DNA from: Actinoplanes sp. M2I2
Lineage (GTDB): Bacteria; Actinomycetota; Actinomycetes; Mycobacteriales; Micromonosporaceae
DNA: 64,000 nucleotides
Direction of reading: 5' to 3'
Assembly (NCBI RefSeq): GCF_023544445.1
Contig: NZ_JALPVJ010000016.1
Location: forward strand, 124,001 to 188,000
Below the pieces are notes generated by a model. The model was not told the origin of the DNA. It made no database searches and saw only the letters and a program-made list of their open reading frames with translations. A program made the translations under genes and the position numbers. Below are positions 24,809 to 32,998 of the stretch, one piece after another. Within the stretch, counting starts at the first letter, position 1. Every line of letters begins with the position of its first letter.

Positions 24809-25384
24809 TCAGGCGACCGCTGCGAAGCCGCCGGTCCAGGACAGCTTCTCGCCGGCGGCCAGGGTCATCTGGAGAAAGGCGAGCGACTCGAGCTCACGCG
24901 CCCGCTTGAGCGAGCCGGCGTCGATGGCGCGCAGCCCGGCGGCCTCGACGAACGACGACACGGCGGCCTTGGCGTCGGCGTCGTCACCGGCGATCAGGAC
25001 GGCCGTGGTCTCGGAGCCGACCGAGCCGGTGGCCAGCGTGCCGGCGAAGTTGGTGTTGAACGCCTTCACGACCCGGGACTGCGGCAGCTCCCGGGCCAGC
25101 TCGGCCGCCGCGGAACCGTCGGCCGGAACGGTCAGGTCGTCGAAGGTGGCGAAGTCGAGCGGGTTGGTGATGTCGACCACGACCTTGCCGGCGAGCTCGG
25201 CGCCGCGGGTGGCGACGATGCCGGCCAGCGCGCTGTGCGGCACGGCCAGGATGACGATGTCGCCGGTGACCGCCTCGGCGGCGTTCGAGGTGTTGAGCTG
25301 CTGAACGGTGTTGCCGCCCTTGGCGACCAGACCGCCGATCGCCTGACCCATGCTGCCGGTACCGAGGATGCTGATGTTCGCCAT
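24809..25384 (-). CDS. NADP(H)/F420-type oxidoreductase (NpdG-like)
   Basis: A 191-residue Rossmann protein of the F420-dependent NADP reductase type: SILGTGSMGQAIGGL at the N-terminus, VILAVPHSALAG, DITNPLDFATF and KAFNTNFAG near the middle. ATG 25384 is preferred because CAGGAGG lies six bases upstream and the fold begins there; the frame is open to 25444 through the operator. It is transcribed divergently from a MarR regulator that shares two operator copies with it, so it is probably the regulator's target. The cofactor (NADPH or F420) is undecided. Confidence 0.88.
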   Translation of the reverse strand: MANISILGTGSMGQAIGGLVAKGGNTVQQLNTSNAAEAVTGDIVILAVPHSALAGIVATRGAELAGKVVVDITNPLDFATFDDLTVPADGSAAAELARELPQSRVVKAFNTNFAGTLATGSVGSETTAVLIAGDDADAKAAVSSFVEAAGLRAIDAGSLKRARELESLAFLQMTLAAGEKLSWTGGFAAVA

Positions 25385-25400
25385 GCTGGCCTCCTGTTTG

Positions 25401-25445
25401 GTTGTTGCTACAACCATCGCACGGCGCGCCGGTTGTAGCAACAAC
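25401..25445. promoter_or_regulatory. MarR operator, two mirrored copies
   Basis: GTTGTTGCTACAACC (25401-25415) and its exact reverse complement (25431-25445) flank a 15-base spacer between the divergent starts. Each copy also contains TTGT-N4-ACAA. The two sites, 30 bases apart (three helical turns), fit dimeric MarR binding controlling both genes. Confidence 0.75.
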
Positions 25446-25463
25446 TAACTTCGTGGGAAACTG

Positions 25464-25958
25464 GTGACCGTGGACACCCGATGGCTCGACCAGGAGCAGA
25501 AGGCGGTGTGGGTGCGCCTGGCGGCAGTGCTCGAGCTGCTGCCCAGCGCCCTCGACTCTCAACTGCGGCGCGACGCCCAGATCACGCACTTCGACTACTT
25601 CGTGCTGGCCATGCTGTCGGAGGCGCCGAACCGGACCCTGCGGATGACCACCCTGGCCGAGCTGACCGCGGCCACGCTGGCCCGGCTCTCCCACGTGGTG
25701 CAGCGGCTCGAGACGCGCGGGCTGGTCGAGCGCTTCCCCTGCCCCGAGGACAAGCGGGCCACCAACGCCCGGCTCACCGCGGCCGGCTGGGACAAGGTGC
25801 GCGAGGCCGCGCCGGGCCACGTCGCCACCGTGCGCGAGACGGTCGTCGACGCGCTCAGCCCCGGCCAGATCGCCCAGCTCACCGACATCCTCGACGCGGT
25901 CCTGCACCGCCTCGACCCGTCCCGGGCCACGTCCGCGGTCTACGAGCGGTACGACTGA
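25464..25958 (+). CDS. MarR-family transcriptional regulator
   Basis: A 164-residue winged-helix regulator. The helix-turn-helix and wing are visible in LRMTTLAELTAATLARLSHVVQRLETRGLVERFPCPEDKRATNARLTAAGWDKV, with the conserved wing DKR near residue 95. The N-terminal dimerisation helices start QEQKAVWVRLAAVLELL. It starts at GTG 25464 beyond the mirrored operator, so autoregulation and control of the oxidoreductase are likely. The inducer is unknown. Confidence 0.92.
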   Translation: MTVDTRWLDQEQKAVWVRLAAVLELLPSALDSQLRRDAQITHFDYFVLAMLSEAPNRTLRMTTLAELTAATLARLSHVVQRLETRGLVERFPCPEDKRATNARLTAAGWDKVREAAPGHVATVRETVVDALSPGQIAQLTDILDAVLHRLDPSRATSAVYERYD

Positions 25959-25997
25959 CCCGTCGCCAACCCTCAACTCGGCCGCCGGACGACCGAG

Positions 25998-27443
25998 TTG
26001 ACGACCGTGACCAAGCCCCTGCGTGGACAGTTGGTGGCGGTGGCGGTGTGCGCCCTCGCCTTCCAGGCGCTGCTGCCGTGGCTGCCACCGGCGGCCGGCC
26101 GCGGCCTCGCCGACGCGCTGATCGCCCTCACGCTGGGCGCGTCAGCCGTGGTCTACCTCCGGCGGATCCGCTCGGAGACGGGGCGGGCGCGCCACGCCAT
26201 CCGGGTCGGAGTCGCGTCGACGTCGCTGTGGGCGATCGCCAACGTCGGCTATCTGGTCAACGAGGTCCGGCCGTCCCCGGCCGCCTTCGCGGTCGGCGTG
26301 GGCGGGTCGCTCGGCGCGGCCGTGCTGCTGCCGCTCGGGCTGCACCTCAACGCTCCCCCGATGACCGGCGCGCAGCGCTACCGGGGGCTGCTCGACCTGG
26401 CCGCCGTGTCGGGCGCGATCCTCGCGCTGTCCTGGGTCTACGTGCTCGGCCCGTCCCGCGCGAGCGGCTCGGCCTTCCTCACCACGACGGCGCTGACCGC
26501 CTTCGAGGTGCTCGCCGCCGCGATCGCGCTCGTCACCATGGCCCGCAACTTCCCCGGGCGTACGGGACTGTCGCCGCGCGTGCTCGGGGCGGCCTCGGTC
26601 GTGCTGGCCGTGACGGCGATGCTCGCGCTGCACAACAGCGTCGGCGGCCGGTCCTGGTACAGCGGGGTCGGCGCGGGTTATCTGCTCGCCGCGGGCCTCA
26701 TCCTGGTCGCGAGCCGCCTCCCCTCCCCCGACGGCGAGGTCGACCGGGCCGCGCACCACTTCGCCAGCCGGTGGGCGCTGCTCCCGTACGTCCCGATCGT
26801 CCTGGCCGTCGTGGCCGTCGCCGCCGAGCAGATCCGGCACGCCACGCTCGACGCCGGGCTGGTCTGGATCCTGCTGATCACGTTCGCCCTGGTGCTGGCC
26901 CGCCAGTTCCTGACCATGACGATCATCGGCGGCCTGGCCGTCAAGCTGGAACGACAGCGCGCCGAACTGGCCCACCAGGCCCACCACGACTCCCTCACCG
27001 GCCTGCACAACCGGGCCGCCTTCCACGCCCGCGGCGGTGAGCTGCTGGCCCGCCACCCCGGCGCCGTGGTGCTGCTGATCGACCTGGACGGGTTCAAGCC
27101 CGTCAACGACCGGCTGGGCCACGCCGCCGGCGACGAGGTCCTCGTGACCGTGGCCCGGCGGCTGCTGTCGGCCGTGCGCCCCGGCGACCTGGTGTCCCGC
27201 TTGGGTGGCGACGAGTTCGCGCTGGTGCTGACCGGCCCGTCGGACGCGGCCGACCGCATCCGGAGCGCCCTGGCCGAGCCGATGCCCATCCGCGGCGAGC
27301 GGGTGACCGTCGGCGTCAGCATCGGGTCGGCCACCGGCGACCGGTCCCTCGACGCGCTGCTGCAGGAGGCCGACACAGCCATGTACGCGGCCAAGGCCGC
27401 GGGCCGCCGCCGCGAACGGGTCGGGGCCTCGGCCGGGCGCTGA
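25998..27443 (+). CDS. Membrane diguanylate cyclase (GGDEF)
   Basis: A 481-residue protein with about eight N-terminal membrane helices (residues 8-310) and a C-terminal GGDEF domain: HHDSLTGLHNRAAF, LLIDLDGFKPVNDRLGHAAGDEVLV, active loop RLGGDEFALVL near residue 405, and EADTAMYAAKAAGRR. The catalytic loop is canonical, so synthesis of c-di-GMP is expected; no RxxD inhibitory site is obvious just before it. TTG 25998 or GTG 26007 may be the start. No EAL domain is present. The membrane region resembles actinomycete MHYT-less sensors of unknown ligand. Confidence 0.9.
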   Translation: MTTVTKPLRGQLVAVAVCALAFQALLPWLPPAAGRGLADALIALTLGASAVVYLRRIRSETGRARHAIRVGVASTSLWAIANVGYLVNEVRPSPAAFAVGVGGSLGAAVLLPLGLHLNAPPMTGAQRYRGLLDLAAVSGAILALSWVYVLGPSRASGSAFLTTTALTAFEVLAAAIALVTMARNFPGRTGLSPRVLGAASVVLAVTAMLALHNSVGGRSWYSGVGAGYLLAAGLILVASRLPSPDGEVDRAAHHFASRWALLPYVPIVLAVVAVAAEQIRHATLDAGLVWILLITFALVLARQFLTMTIIGGLAVKLERQRAELAHQAHHDSLTGLHNRAAFHARGGELLARHPGAVVLLIDLDGFKPVNDRLGHAAGDEVLVTVARRLLSAVRPGDLVSRLGGDEFALVLTGPSDAADRIRSALAEPMPIRGERVTVGVSIGSATGDRSLDALLQEADTAMYAAKAAGRRRERVGASAGR

Positions 27444-27494
27444 CCCACGCCAAGCCGGTGAACGGGTATGGCGCAGGACCTCTAGGTTGATGGC

Positions 27495-27968
27495 ATGGCA
27501 TCCCTCTTGGGGGTCTCTCGGTGCGCGCCGCTACGCACGATCGCGGACTCGTCGCGAGTTTGGCTGCTTGTGCACTTGTCGCTGTACTTCACGCTCGACT
27601 TGGCGACGCTGGCGGTGCTGAACGCGACTGTGGTCAGCAGCGACCTCCACGTCGCCTCGAAGGTTCTGGTCGTCGGTGTTCATGTGTTCATCGCTGTGTG
27701 CTGGGCGGCGCCGTTGCACGGCGCTGCGCTCCTGCTGGCCGCTGGTGCATTAGCACTTCTGCGGTCTTGGGCGGGTCTGCGGTGGTACTGGTTCCGGCTG
27801 GCAGCCCTTGCCGTGTTCGTGGTGCCGGCGCTGGTGCTGACCCTCGTGCTCACCGGCGACACAGCCACCTTGCTGGCTGTGCTCACCATGCACGTTCTCA
27901 TGGCGCTGTTACTGGTACAGCCACGCTGGTCGAACGCCATTCCTTCCATGGATCAGCACCGCTGGTGA
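27495..27968 (+). CDS. Small membrane protein of unknown function
   Basis: A 157-residue protein with about four hydrophobic helices (LLVHLSLYFTLDLATLAVL, VLVVGVHVFIAVCWAAPL, GAALLLAAGALALL, FRLAALAVFVVPALVLTLVL) and a short polar tail. No family was recognised. Codon use is less GC-rich than upstream genes. A TAGGTT box at 27483-27488 sits six bases before the ATG, suggesting a leaderless transcript. It opens the second accessory patch of the window. Confidence 0.6.
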   Translation: MASLLGVSRCAPLRTIADSSRVWLLVHLSLYFTLDLATLAVLNATVVSSDLHVASKVLVVGVHVFIAVCWAAPLHGAALLLAAGALALLRSWAGLRWYWFRLAALAVFVVPALVLTLVLTGDTATLLAVLTMHVLMALLLVQPRWSNAIPSMDQHRW

Positions 27969-28214
27969 CATGCTTGCGGACGCACTGATTGGCCGCAGAC
28001 AAACGCGGAGCGTACTCATGTGCTGGTGGCGCGTTGCCCTTCGGTTTTCGTGGCGGGATCCGTGCAGGAGCACCTCGACGCTGACGAGATCAGCACTTTC
28101 CCGCACTCAGCTGCCGCTGTGGTCGCTGCGGCAGTAGAGGCCGTCACCGATCCGGGCGCGATGGGCTGCGGCAGCGTGTGCGGTGCGGAGATGGGCCGGC
28201 GCAGCACCGTGCTG
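27969..28214. other. Non-coding stretch in accessory patch
   Basis: No supported gene. Reading frames on either strand through 28020-28460 look like shadows of the Asp-rich repeat gene, with skewed composition and no family signature. Confidence 0.5.
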
Positions 28215-28574
28215 TCAGTGGTTCGGGGTGCGCAGCACGGTGTCGAGCTGGCCGTCGTGGTCTGTGTCGAGGTAGGTGAGCTCGGGCACCCCGTCACCGT
28301 CGAGGTCGAGCTGCACCACGTCGGCGATGCCGTCACCGTCGAGGTCGGTGACCACCTCAATCGATCCGTCCGCGCGCCGACTGACAATCGAATTGGCGGT
28401 GGTGGCGACCCGGCCTGCCGGTCCGGGGATGGGCGGCGATCCAGGCGTGGAGGATGGTAGCGAGCCGGGCCGGCTGGCGTACGCCCCGACCGGGCCGTCG
28501 GTGCCGGACGGATCGATCTCCTCTTCAGAGGGATAGACGTCGCCGTGCCAGGCCGGATCAGGGTAGGTACTCAT
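28215..28574 (-). CDS. Asp-rich repeat (calcium-binding-like) protein
   Basis: About 119 residues from ATG 28574. The C-terminal third is built of three short repeats, TDLDGDGIADVVQL, DLDGDGVPELTYL and DTDHDGQLDTVL, each with D-x-D-x-D spacing as in thrombospondin-type-3 or dockerin-like calcium loops. The first part is Pro/Ser/Gly-rich. No signal peptide is seen from this start. The AAGGAG lies directly against the ATG, so the true start may differ; the frame is open to 28763. It probably binds calcium; the role is unknown. Confidence 0.65.
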   Translation of the reverse strand: MSTYPDPAWHGDVYPSEEEIDPSGTDGPVGAYASRPGSLPSSTPGSPPIPGPAGRVATTANSIVSRRADGSIEVVTDLDGDGIADVVQLDLDGDGVPELTYLDTDHDGQLDTVLRTPNH

Positions 28575-28822
28575 CTCCTTGACGTTCCCCGCCGGAGCCG
28601 GCGGTAATCGTCGGCACAGGAAGAGGCACACAGCTGTGCCGAGTACCGCGCCAACCCGGTCGCAAGGGTCGTCCGCCTGAGCCTGGCAGACCGTTTGACC
28701 AGTACCCGAACGATCACCTCGCGATAAGTCCGGAACACGCTGCCGCAACGTTGTTCGATGCACGGATCTGCCGCGCCGAGGCGCTGGCGCCCTTGGTGGC
28801 GGTGACGCACCGTGAGTTATGA

Positions 28823-29050
28823 CTGCCTCTTCTGTTTCCCATCAAACTGTTGCTGATCGCGATGCTCGGTCTGCTCGGTCTGCGAATCTTCGAAGCCTGC
28901 GGCGCCAATGTCGCCGACCTCGGCGAGGAACACGGCCACCGCGTCTTGACGGTTCGCGGCAAGGGCGGCAAGACGGTGCTGGTTCCGCTGCCGCCCGCGG
29001 TGGCCCGAGCGATCGAGAACGCCGTCGAGGACAAACATGCGGCCTGCTGA
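28823..29050 (+). pseudogene. Tyrosine integrase fragment
   Basis: The translation LLIAMLGLLGLRIFEACGANVADLGEEHGHRVLTVRGKGGKTVLVPLPPAVARAIENA (described in parts) matches the start of the catalytic domain of actinobacterial phage/XerD-like recombinases, with the first catalytic Arg in GLRIFEA and the lysine in RGKGGK. The HxxR and Tyr regions are missing and the frame ends at TGA 29048-29050. An N-terminal domain is not found upstream. It is a dead remnant that marks past integration here. Confidence 0.72.
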
Positions 29051-29294
29051 ATGTGAGATCTTTCGGGCAACAGGCCGCACGCGAACCTGGCCTGTCGCTC
29101 GGCCTGCCCCATCATCAGCCGGACATCCGCCTGAAGCACTCGGACATGCCGAATTGAGTGCACCGGCGGTCTTGTTGACGTCGTTCCGCAGGTATGCGGC
29201 TTGGTCAGACGCCGAGCTGGGGGTGGTCGGCACCGTTGTGCGAAGCAGTCAATTCCAGCGCGCCGGTCCAGGCAGCCGAGTAGCCTTGTCGAGC

Positions 29295-29891
29295 GTGACT
29301 GACGCCGCATGGTCAAGAATTATTCTTTGGCTCGGCCAATACGCCCCATCCACGGCCGCGACCCTCAACTCGCCGGCCGAGCATGCTCGCTTACAGGCTG
29401 CCCTCAACCAGATCTCGGTCAATGTTCCCGACGATTTGATTGATCTATGGCAGACGGTCGATGGACAGGGTGGAGCGCAAGTTGAATCCTGCGGATACCT
29501 GATTCCTCCACTTTATCACCTGCTTCCGGCGCAGTACGCGGCTAATTATCTGTCCATGAGGTTGGAGAGCAACCCGAGCGATTCTGCTCATGATATTGAA
29601 GCGCTCCGCGGGGAGGCCGCAGGAACATACTCGGTATTTTCGTATTGGATCCCCGAGTGGGTGCCGATCGCCGGGGATGAACAGGGAATGTTCGTCGACT
29701 GCCGCCCCGGTCCTCTTTATGGTTGCGTCTCCGAGCATTTTCACTCGGATGGCCAGGACGGCCCTGTCTGGGCGTCGGTCAGCGACATGCTTGAACAGAC
29801 GGCCGACAGGTTGTGGGCGATCGACCTCTCCACGGTCGTGGAAGATGACCGAGGTCCAGTGGAAGGGATCTGGCACTTCCCGTGGGGCTGA
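29295..29891 (+). CDS. SMI1/KNR4-family protein
   Basis: A 198-residue protein from GTG 29295. SAAWSRI-like start, then LNSPAEHARLQAALNQISVNVPDDLIDLWQTVDGQGG is the classic Smi1/Knr4 entry helix and turn. YSVFSYWIPEWVPIAGDEQGMFVDCRPGPLYGCVSEHF carries the core IPIAxDxxG element, and WASVSDMLEQTADRL closes it. Members often serve as immunity proteins against contact toxins, but many stand alone. No toxin gene adjoins it here. The lower GC and nearby integrase fragment suggest it was acquired. Confidence 0.85.
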   Translation: MTDAAWSRIILWLGQYAPSTAATLNSPAEHARLQAALNQISVNVPDDLIDLWQTVDGQGGAQVESCGYLIPPLYHLLPAQYAANYLSMRLESNPSDSAHDIEALRGEAAGTYSVFSYWIPEWVPIAGDEQGMFVDCRPGPLYGCVSEHFHSDGQDGPVWASVSDMLEQTADRLWAIDLSTVVEDDRGPVEGIWHFPWG

Positions 29892-30294
29892 ACTGACCGG
29901 TGAGGTCGCTTCATGCCCGTCTCGACGCAACCTCCCTGGGCGGCGCGCACAGCAACCAACCTTCGCCGGCACACCGCCGACCCGTCCGAAGGACACCGCG
30001 CCGAACACGCAGACACGGCCACGGCCATCGCCACGCGGACGGCCGGCCGCGTCCAGCAACCGTCAGCCCGCGGCGCTCGGACGATCAGGGCACTCGGGCG
30101 CATGAGCTCTCATCTTCTTCCCCGCCCGGCTGACCGGCGTTCCCGCGTCAACGCGAGCACCAATGGCGACCGCTTGACTTACCGCCACCGCGCACGTGCT
30201 GATTTGCCACCGAGAGAGCGGCGTCGCGAGTCGCCTGCGGCCTCGGGCGGTGTGCCGAGGAGCGGTTGAAGTCTGCTTGGCCGATGATGGTCGC
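29892..30294. other. No supported gene
   Basis: About 400 bases with only short, composition-driven reading frames on both strands. It separates the SMI1-like gene from a small acidic ORF. No repeat or RNA gene was recognised. Confidence 0.5.
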
Positions 30295-30465
30295 ATGTCG
30301 TTGCCGGATCTGAACCCTGATGAGTATCCACCGATCGATCCTGGCGAGCCCGCGCCGGATGACGCAGGCGAGTTGTTACCGGATACGCCGGATGAGCTGC
30401 CGGATGCGCCAGTCGAACCGCTCCCTGATGACGGCGAGGAGGGTGGCGTACGCGAACCGGCCTAG
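30295..30465 (+). CDS. Small acidic Pro/Asp/Glu-rich protein
   Basis: A 56-residue ORF of strikingly biased composition: MSLPDLNPDEYPPIDPGEPAPDD and further PDxPDELPDAPVEPLPDDGEE. It has no hydrophobic core. It could be an intrinsically disordered peptide of the accessory patch. There is no clear ribosome-binding site, and the family is unknown. Confidence 0.45.
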   Translation: MSLPDLNPDEYPPIDPGEPAPDDAGELLPDTPDELPDAPVEPLPDDGEEGGVREPA

Positions 30466-30576
30466 CCGTCGACGAAGCATCCGGATCTGCCGCAGACAAC
30501 AGCGCGTCTACGAATGCCGACGTGTGGTCCAGTGTTGCGACAGATGCAATTCTGCCTACTGTCCGGCCGATCCTGC

Positions 30577-31164
30577 TCAAGCGTTGCCGGCCTGGGCGGC
30601 GGCTGTCGCAGCCCGTTCGATCGTCGCGCGCCGCGCTTTCCGGGCCCGGTCGGACTGCCCGTCCGCATACCCGGCCATGAACCCGGTCGAGCCGTCGAGC
30701 TGCTCCCGCAGGATGTCGGCGTGCCCGGCGTGCCGGCTGGTCTCGGTGAGGACGTGGACCAGGATGGTGAAGAGCTTCACGTCGGGCCGGGGCCACCAGG
30801 GGACGTGGCCGGGCGAGTCGATCGCCAGGGCGGTGATCGTCGCGTCCGAGTGCGCCCAGACACGGCGGTACCGGTCGATGATCTCCGCGCGCGTCTCGTG
30901 CTCGGTCGCCCACATGGCCGCGTCGACCGCGTCCGCGTCGTCCCACCGGGGCACCGGCTCGGGGAACGGCCGGCCGAAGGTGTCGCCGAAGTATCGGGCC
31001 TCCGTGATCGACAGGTGCTTGACCAGGCCGAGAAGGTTGGTTCCGGTCAGCGTGAGGGGACGGCGGACGTCGTACTCGCCGAGCCCGTCGAGTTTCCACA
31101 GCATCACCTCGCGGATGTCTCGCAGGTCGCCGTGCAGGTACTCCTTCGCGAAGTCATCGATCAT
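30577..31164 (-). CDS. DinB-family protein (DUF664)
   Basis: A 195-residue DinB/DUF664 protein. LRDIREVMLWKLDGLGEYDVRRPLTLTGTNLLGLVKHLSITEARYFGDTFG carries the first His, and FTILVHVLTETSRHAGHADILREQLDG the other two, a complete putative metal triad. ATG 31164 has an AGGA about eight bases upstream; the frame is open to 31452. Proteins like this are putative mycothiol-dependent enzymes. It is transcribed divergently from a secreted protein gene. Confidence 0.9.
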   Translation of the reverse strand: MIDDFAKEYLHGDLRDIREVMLWKLDGLGEYDVRRPLTLTGTNLLGLVKHLSITEARYFGDTFGRPFPEPVPRWDDADAVDAAMWATEHETRAEIIDRYRRVWAHSDATITALAIDSPGHVPWWPRPDVKLFTILVHVLTETSRHAGHADILREQLDGSTGFMAGYADGQSDRARKARRATIERAATAAAQAGNA

Positions 31165-31342
31165 GCCAACGATCCTGGCGTAAGCCGTCAATCTCCCATG
31201 GGGCGAGGCGGGCGAGGCAGGAGCGGCCGCGACACCGAGGCACCCATTGATCACCTTCCGTTCATCCGCACGATGAAATGCGCGGCCCCTGGGCGACCAA
31301 TGTGGACCCTCACAGGAAAGGCTCCTGACGATAGGGAGATCG

Positions 31343-31942
31343 ATGAAGCGACTTCTCACCGCGGTCCTCGCGGCGGTGGCGACGGCCGTCGCGCTCGGCT
31401 CGGCCGCGCCGGCCGCCGCCGCCCCGGCCACCGGCTGGTACATGCTGGTCAACGACTCCTACAACTGGTGCCTCAGCACCAACGAGCAGACCTCGCCGAG
31501 CGGCTCGGGCACGCACCGGGTCTATCTCGCCGCGTGCAACCCCAAGACTGCCGGCCAGTGGTGGCGCCTGAGCGGCAACAGCACGAGCTCGAGCCTCACG
31601 AACTACCAGAACTTCGGCTCCGGAGTGTGGAGTCTGAGCAACAACGCCAGCACGCCGTCCGGCGGTGGCGCCGGCACCTACGGGGTCTACACCTCCCTCA
31701 AGAGCAACACCCAGGGGCAGGAGTGGAGTGTCATCGACGACGTGGCCGAGCACAAGGTGCGGTTCGCGAGCTGGCTGAGCGGCAAAATCATGAGTGCCAC
31801 GCACAACAGTCCGTTCTCCGGTGGGACCTACCGGGTCTACACCGCGACTGGCGGGGTGAACCCTCCACCGGCGCACCTCTGGCGTTTCTGGGCGCATCCG
31901 TCCGGGAGACCGAGCTGCTCCACCCCGTGCGGCGACTACTGA
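31343..31942 (+). CDS. Secreted beta-trefoil (ricin-like) protein, putative
   Basis: A 199-residue exported protein with signal peptide about residues 1-27 (MKRLLTAVLAAVATAVALG...AAA). The mature part has repeated Trp-containing strands: WYMLVNDSYNWCLSTNEQ, HRVYLAACNPKTAGQWWRL, NFGSGVWSLSNN, QGQEWSVIDD, LWRFWAHPSG. The WCL...AC...QWW pattern recalls one trefoil repeat of ricin-type lectins, but Q-x-W is only partly kept. It probably binds a carbohydrate outside the cell. The family call is tentative; export is well supported. Confidence 0.65.
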   Translation: MKRLLTAVLAAVATAVALGSAAPAAAAPATGWYMLVNDSYNWCLSTNEQTSPSGSGTHRVYLAACNPKTAGQWWRLSGNSTSSSLTNYQNFGSGVWSLSNNASTPSGGGAGTYGVYTSLKSNTQGQEWSVIDDVAEHKVRFASWLSGKIMSATHNSPFSGGTYRVYTATGGVNPPPAHLWRFWAHPSGRPSCSTPCGDY

Positions 31943-32083
31943 CCGAACCGGTCGCCATGTGCGGCCGGCCCGTCCGGGCCGGCCGCACATGGCCGGCTCC
32001 GCCGAGGCGGCGGCGAGGAGAGCCCGAACACCACGTCCGTTTTTCGCTGGCCACCGAAACGATCGCACGGTTGGCTACCCGGT

Positions 32084-32998
32084 ATGGAAACTCACCGCGT
32101 GCCGTGGCCTGCTGTCGCTGCCGCCTCCGTCACCGTCGTCCTCTGGGCCTCGGCGTTCGTCGGGATCCGGGCGGCCGCGCCGTACTTCTCGCCCGGCTCG
32201 CTGGCGCTCGGGCGGCTGCTCGCCGGGGCGGTCGTGCTGGTGCTGTTCCTGATCGTGCGCCGTCAGGGGCTGCCGCCGCGGGCGGCCTGGCCGGGGATCG
32301 CCGTGTCCGGCGTGCTGTGGTTCGGGCTCTACATGGTCGCGCTCAACTGGGGCGAGGAGCTCGTCGACGCCGGCACGGCCGCGATGATCGTGAACGTCGG
32401 GCCGGCCCTGATGGCCCTGCTCGCGGGCTGGCTGTTGCACGAGGGCTTCCCGCCGCGGCTGCTCGCGGGCATCGCCGTCTCGTTCGCGGGGACGGTCGTG
32501 GTCGGGCTCTCGATGTCCGGCGGTGGCCGGGCGTCCGTGCTGGGCGTGCTGTTGTGCCTGGTCGCGGCGATCACCTACGCCGCCGGGGTGGTCGCGCAGA
32601 AGCCGGCGTTGCGGCACGCCTCGGCGCTGCAGGCGACCACCTTCGGGTGCCTGATCGGTGCGGTCGCCTGCCTGCCGTTCGCCGGGCAGCTCGTCCACGA
32701 TCTGCGCGACGCGCCCGCGAGCGCCACCCTCAACGTGATCTACCTGGGCGTCTTCCCCACCGCCGTGGCGTTCACGACCTGGGCGTACGCCCTCGCGCGC
32801 ACCACCGCGGGCCGGATGGGCTCGACCACGTACGCGGTTCCGGTCGTCGTCATCGCGCTGTCCTGGCTGCTGCTCGACGAGGTGCCGCGCGCGCTGGCCA
32901 TCGCCGGCGGCGCGCTCTGCCTGGCCGGCGTGGCGGTGTCCCGGAGCCGGCCCCGTCGACCGGCCCCGGAACCGCTCGTCACGCCGTCACACCGGTGA
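32084..32998 (+). CDS. EamA/DMT-family transporter
   Basis: A 304-residue inner-membrane permease with ten helices and two EamA repeats. The first begins VTVVLWASAFVGIRAAAPYFSPGSLALGRL, and the second begins GVLLCLVAAITYAAGVVAQKPALRHAS, ending IALSWLLLDEVPRALAIAGGALCLAGVAVSRSR. These carriers export or take up small metabolites, such as amino acids or nucleosides. Its last 20 bases overlap the end of the cellulase gene on the other strand. No partner gene indicates its substrate. Confidence 0.93.
   Translation: METHRVPWPAVAAASVTVVLWASAFVGIRAAAPYFSPGSLALGRLLAGAVVLVLFLIVRRQGLPPRAAWPGIAVSGVLWFGLYMVALNWGEELVDAGTAAMIVNVGPALMALLAGWLLHEGFPPRLLAGIAVSFAGTVVVGLSMSGGGRASVLGVLLCLVAAITYAAGVVAQKPALRHASALQATTFGCLIGAVACLPFAGQLVHDLRDAPASATLNVIYLGVFPTAVAFTTWAYALARTTAGRMGSTTYAVPVVVIALSWLLLDEVPRALAIAGGALCLAGVAVSRSRPRRPAPEPLVTPSHR

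Noticed and set aside
28020..28460. 146-residue plus frame
   Set aside because: Antisense to the Asp-rich repeat protein, which has clear D-x-D-x-D loops.
30179..31099. 306-residue minus frame beside the DinB-family gene
   Set aside because: It overlaps the DinB gene in another frame and is Arg/Pro-rich, without any domain.
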